The translations under genes and the position numbers were made by a program. Below are positions 19,261 through 23,389 of a DNA stretch of 23,389 nt, one piece after another. Numbering within the stretch: position 1 is the stretch's first letter; each line of letters begins with the position of its first letter. The stretch is taken from NCBI GenBank assembly GCA_019648995.1, contig BLXT01006100.1, positions 500,260 to 523,648 of the forward strand, read 5' to 3'. Under the pieces are notes generated by a model that was not told the origin of the DNA, did no database searches, and saw nothing but the letters and a program-made list of their open reading frames with translations. Source of the stretch: Plakobranchus ocellatus. Lineage: Eukaryota; Mollusca; Gastropoda; Plakobranchidae.

Positions 19261-19547
19261 ATTTTCGTGTATTAACATAGATAAGGTTTCCATTCGTTCT
19301 GAGATCAAATAAAAGTTTGCGGCATTTTTTTTCGCGAGAAAGATCACAGTTGGTTGTTTCTTTATCAAAAAGTCGTCTCTTTGAGATTTCCTACTAAACA
19401 CAAGTAGATTAAGGCGATTCTGAAAAAAATTTAAGATTTTCTGAAAGTTCGATCGCTTTTTTTCAGTTCATCTGCTCGTCATCCAAAAACAGGCTCAATA
19501 AAAAAAAAAAACAACCCATTTATCTCACATTTGTATCAATTTCTAAA

Positions 19548-20290
19548 CACGTTTTCAGAATATTTAGTTTTATTCAATCATGATTTTGCATTTTCAACGT
19601 GCCAGAAAAGATAATCTTTAAACAACCAAATTGTTTGGGGCTTTTTTTTGAGCCGATAAAACAATCGGTGAATCCAACCTCATCTTGTGCTTAAAAATCT
19701 GTAAATTTATCCAAAACTAACCTACGATACTAAGTAGAGTGATTTAAATAGTCAAAGCTGTTATTACCATAGTTCTTACTTATTTGTACATTAAAATAAG
19801 TTCTAAAATAAATCTGGTTTTTATCTCCATTTATTTAAAAATCCTGTACAGAATATTCATATTTGTTATGTAAATCCTTTAGTTTTTGGTTGATATCAGA
19901 CTTATTTGCCTTTACTGGTGCAGAGACCTAAAGCAGGTTAGAGTCCACTGCAAGGGATTTCTTGCACAGTTAGTGTAAAGTGGCCTTATGAAGAATTCTA
20001 TATTTAGATGAAGGTTGAAATAATATTATATTATCAGAATAGTTTAGCTGATTAGTTTTGCTTGTCGATGACATGCTTTGACTTCAAACACTATTTTTTT
20101 TTATAATAGCACATAAATATAATAAAAGGAATTTTTTTTATATTAACAAAAAAAAAAAAACCAAACAAAAAACAAAAAAAAAAAAAAACAAACAAAGAGA
20201 AAGCCATTTGTAGTCAATGGTATTGACGTAGTATGTATTTAAATGTCCATAACCGGAGGTATTTAAGAAATCGAACCAGGATTTAAGCGT
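19548..20290 (+). repeat. Tandem duplication, copy 1 (~0.7 kb)
   Basis: Aligns along its length with 20338-21038. Shared blocks include TCAATCATGATTTTGCA against GCAATCATGATTTTGCA, GCCAGAAAAGATAATCTTTAA, CATATTTGTTATG, AGTTTTTGGTTGAT and AGGTTAGAGTCCACTG. A stem CCGAT/ATCGG lies at 19653-19668. No coding frame is shared by the copies. It lies upstream of lectin 2. Confidence 0.85.
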
Positions 20291-20337
20291 GTTGTTGTTA
20301 TTGTCAATCGATGTCATTTTTTTCTTTATCAACACAT

Positions 20338-21038
20338 AACACATTTTAAGAATTTTTAGTTTTTATGCAATCATGATTTTGCAGTTTTAGCATGCCAGAA
20401 AAGATAATCTTTAATCAACCAAAATTTTCGAGAATCTTTCTTGGGCCGATAAGAAAATATCGGTGAATCAAACCTATTTTGAGTTTAAAAACCTCTGTTA
20501 TTTTATTTGATACTAACCTACTTTACTAAGTCAACTGATTTGAATAGTCAAATCTGTTATTCCTATAGTTCTCACTTAGTTGTACATTAGAATAAGCTCT
20601 AAAATAAATCAGATTTTTATCTTCATTTATTGAACAATCCTGCACGGAATATTCATATTTGTTATGCAAATCCTTCAGTTTTTGGTTGATCTCAGGCTTT
20701 ATGCCCCTATCGGTGCAGACACCTAAGGCAGGTTAGAGTCCACTGTGTAAAGTTCTGTAATGGATACGCCATCAGCGGCTTCATGAAGGAGTCTACAATT
20801 AGATGAAGATTAAAATATATTATATTATCAGAACAGTTTGACTAAACTATTTTTTCTTTGTCAATGCCGTAGTTCGCCTACAAAACATTACTCTTTGTCA
20901 CAATAGTAATATGATAATTAAAATAATCTTCCAATAAAAAAAAAAAACCAACAGAAAACCATATCTGATCAAACAGGTAGGTATTTATATGTCTATATCG
21001 AGAAGCGTTTAGGAAAGCGCACCAGACAGAAAGTAAAT
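20338..21038 (+). repeat. Tandem duplication, copy 2 (~0.7 kb)
   Basis: Second copy, immediately following the first after ~50 bases. Substitutions and small indels are spread throughout, so the duplication is not recent. The small stem is kept and one pair longer (CCGATA/TATCGG, 20446-20463). No gene was recognised. Confidence 0.85.
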
Positions 21039-21045
21039 CGGAATA

Positions 21046-21341
21046 AAGGTTGTTACTTTTGCAGTCACTCTGGATTAAAGCTTTTTGCTGTTATTATAAG
21101 TTGTATCAATCTTGGTGCCTGTTATAGTCATTTGGAGCTTGGTGTTTTATTGTAATATGGGACGAGGCTTGCTGCTTTTATAGTAAAAAGCTTATTACTT
21201 TTATGGTTATTGGGATACAGCTTGTTGCTATATGCTCATTTCGGATAACGATAGCTGCTATTATGGTCATCCCGCATAAAGCTTTTGCTCCTCGTATCAT
21301 TCGGAACAAAGCTGGCTGCTTTTGTGGTAATTCGGTATGAG
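21046..21341 (+). repeat. Degenerate ~30-bp minisatellite, about 10 units
   Basis: Units have the form GCTTGTTGCTTTTATGGTCA followed by TTCGGGATAAA, with lengths from 22 to 36 bases. Clear units begin near 21079, 21168, 21190, 21219 and 21310. It separates the 0.7-kb duplication from unit B. Confidence 0.7.
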
Positions 21342-21451
21342 TCATTTCTTTTCCTTACCTAGTACTGATAAAATTTAGTTTAAAAGTTAATCTGGTCCTG
21401 CCATTTTGAAGTTTTATGATTGCCTGTAAATTTATACAAAGCAGACATCAC

Positions 21452-23150
21452 AATAATCAGGGCCCGAAGTCACGTTGGCACGAGTCATTGGTTACTACGA
21501 TCACTTTCAACTCAGTGCAGATCCTAGTCTTGTCCTGTGGAAGAAATGTCTTACCGACTTCCATAGCGCATTGATGGCACAATGATTACTGCATACACCC
21601 TAAGATCTGCAGGGACCGTTCCGTCGCGGGTTTGAGCTCCGCCACCGAAGCCTTGGCCTGAGTGAGGTCTGAAAGCCCGAGATCACCTTGTTGTAGACTG
21701 GGTATACACAAAATCTAAACCAACCTTGATTAAACGTGCTTAGTTCCTTGAGGATCTTATATTACGTCGTTTGCCCTCATCAAGTTACATGGTACGAGGG
21801 TTTGATTTCTTCTTAATCGTCACTGATTTTCATTCTGGAAGTTTTTAGCGTCGCTATCGTTGTGTAACCTGATTTTGTGCACTTTAATCGCTGTTAAACA
21901 AAGTGTTCTCAGGCTTTTTCGGCAGGTCCAATGATCGGTGGCGAGCGTGAAATCGAACCTTCGAAAGAAGGCTCCCTTTAAGTCTCAGGGCTGGTTTGTT
22001 TGACATTATGCCAGTAACCCTCTATCTGGGATCTGAAAACAAACTTGAATTCTAGTTTCATAATGCTGTTCATTTTGGTAATGTTAATTTTTATCACCCA
22101 AAACTGAATAACCCTTTCAAGTTCCATTTAAAATTACCACTTTTTTTATAAGCCTTTTCTTAATTTCTTCTGGTTTTCACGATTGAGATGCAAGACAAGA
22201 AGTTTTCATAGCAGAAATAACTGATCTTTAGTCAACGTTCAAATGCTTTGCTGCTACGAAGCAGAAGAAAAGAAAGCACTACCGGTCCCTTTCCACAAGA
22301 GAGTCTTCTATCTAGATCTAGGTATCTTTTAAAATGGAATATTGATAGGTGTCGTCTTCGTATAGGAGGAATAAATGCGAATGAAAGTTACTACGAAACA
22401 TAGATTATAGGTTGACACCTAAGGAAAAATGTAACTCTGGTTTTTCATAAAATTGCATTACCAATACTTACCGATTAAAAAAAGAATTCAATCTGGGTGA
22501 AATGTTTCAAACTAAGACGTACCTTGCACTTCAAACCTTCTATTTTGGGCGTTTTTTTTCAATTCTAGTGACATTCTGGTATAGTGAACATTTTTCTTCG
22601 AATCGAAAAAAAGCCAATTAATAAATCAGTACAAAACTGCTTTCCCTATCCCCATCGTAATTTTTTTTCTTAAAATCTCCTTATACTTTAACAACTTATG
22701 TTTTATTTCTGTGTCTTTGTTTTGTTTCTAGGGTCTCAATGATGTAGAAAGAGGGTTTTTTAAATTTTACATGAGCGTTTAGGTTCCAGATAAGCGCGTT
22801 TGTGTCAGTTTTGTAATATAAAAAGGCCTCATTTTAAAGTTAAGACTTTGAAGCTTTCCAGTTAATGAACTTATCAAACCAGAATGTCTCGCCTCGTAAA
22901 TGAGAAAAGGAAAACATATGTGTCTACCCTTTCATCATGCCGTCTAGTGTAACATCCTAGACAAAGGAACTGATGCACTACTAGCCAAAACAAGGAGCCA
23001 CAAAGCAGCACATAGGTTGAGTTATCACTTTCAAAGAAGCACAAACAATAACAGCAGCTCAGTAACACGAAAGGTGGATACAAATCTATCCCCACAGTGT
23101 GAAAGGGTTGTCACTAATTACTAAAGCTTACTAGGACCGAAAGAGATAAT
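21452..23150. repeat. Segmental duplication unit B
   Basis: Counterpart of unit A, colinear and in the same orientation, lacking the 2-kb insertion. It carries ~120 extra bases near 22975-23120 before matching again at CTTACTAG (15668 and 23127). No intact gene is visible from 21800 to 23389. By analogy with unit A, whose right end lies ~0.8 kb before the lectin 2 stop codon, it should precede the 3' end of another lectin gene outside the window. Confidence 0.75.
21565..21790 (+). mobile_element. tRNA-derived SINE, copy 4
   Basis: Head with TGGCACAATGA (box A) and GGGTTTGAGCTCC (decayed box B), then GCCTGAGTGAGG, GCCCGAGATCACC and AAATCTAAACCAACCTTG. It matches the copy at 12079 through its flanks too, so it was duplicated with the segment and not inserted anew. 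Confidence 0.7.
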
Positions 23151-23356
23151 ATTGTGATTCGGCTGAAAATCTTTCGCGGTAAATTAACCATCGCACGTAC
23201 AAGAAGTTCTGAACTGTCGAAGCTAACAATTTATGTGCACCACAAGCATTGAGAACTGAGCTGAGTCAATGTGGTTATTCTGAAAGAAGGCTCAAAGTTA
23301 CAGCACTAGGATGAGCCAGGCATATCAAAATCTTTTATTTATTTTGTTTTATTATA

Positions 23357-23357
<1 letters not shown>

Positions 23358-23389
<32 letters not shown>
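23358..23389 (+). repeat. (AG)n microsatellite at window end
   Basis: An uninterrupted GA/AG run that continues to the last base. The window may stop here because the repeat hinders assembly. Confidence 0.95.

Noticed and set aside
1..23389. CRISPR array, bacterial operon, rRNA or intact tRNA genes
   Set aside because: No regular spacer-repeat array or rRNA sequence seen; the tRNA-like pieces are SINE heads with decayed structure; gene structure is eukaryotic.

Overview
The window reads as AT-rich, repeat-laden animal nuclear DNA. There are no bacterial-style operons. It holds spliced genes with GT..AG introns, several retroelement classes, tRNA-derived SINEs and many simple repeats. The decayed Ty3-type gag, the LINE family and the small secreted C-type lectins fit a lophotrochozoan, most likely a mollusc and perhaps a gastropod. 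That assignment is inference from family flavour and was not searched.

Only two genes look intact. Both are on the minus strand and both encode small secreted proteins with one C-type lectin-like domain (CTLD). Lectin 1 has exon 1 at 10066-10114 and exon 2 at 6343-6920 (208 aa). Lectin 2 has exon 1 at 19094-19136 and exon 2 at 16520-17052 (191 aa). They share a two-exon plan: a tiny signal-peptide exon, one phase-1 intron, and a single exon for the whole CTLD. They also share strong sequence identity and a similar TATA-AGCTGG core promoter, so they are tandem paralogues. Both lack the EPN/QPD sugar-binding motif.

Layout. 0-2.3 kb: 5' end of a decayed Ty3/Gypsy-like LTR retrotransposon (LTR, primer-binding site, broken gag). 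2.3-6.1 kb: AT-rich, no gene seen, one degenerate repeat. 6.1-10.2 kb: lectin 1, whose 3.1-kb intron holds a SINE, a minisatellite and a 5'-truncated LINE ending in a (TGA)n tail. 10.2-11.95 kb: non-coding, with an assembly gap, an (AT)n(GT)n tract and a SINE. 11.95-15.7 kb: segmental-duplication unit A, split by a GC-richer ~2.0-kb insertion (12301-14308) with a retropepsin domain and an RS-rich/half-zinc-knuckle repeat protein. 15.7-16.1 kb: two LTR-end-like fragments. 16.4-19.3 kb: lectin 2, with a large compound microsatellite and a foldback (MITE-like) element in its intron. 19.5-21.3 kb: a ~0.7-kb tandem duplication and a ~30-bp minisatellite. 21.45-23.15 kb: segmental-duplication unit B, the empty-site counterpart of unit A.

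Unit A lies directly downstream of lectin 2, and unit B repeats it upstream of lectin 2. The array therefore probably continues, with another lectin gene predicted just past the right edge. No new enzymatic or defence system is evident. The most interesting content is this expanding lectin array and the mobile elements that have landed in it.
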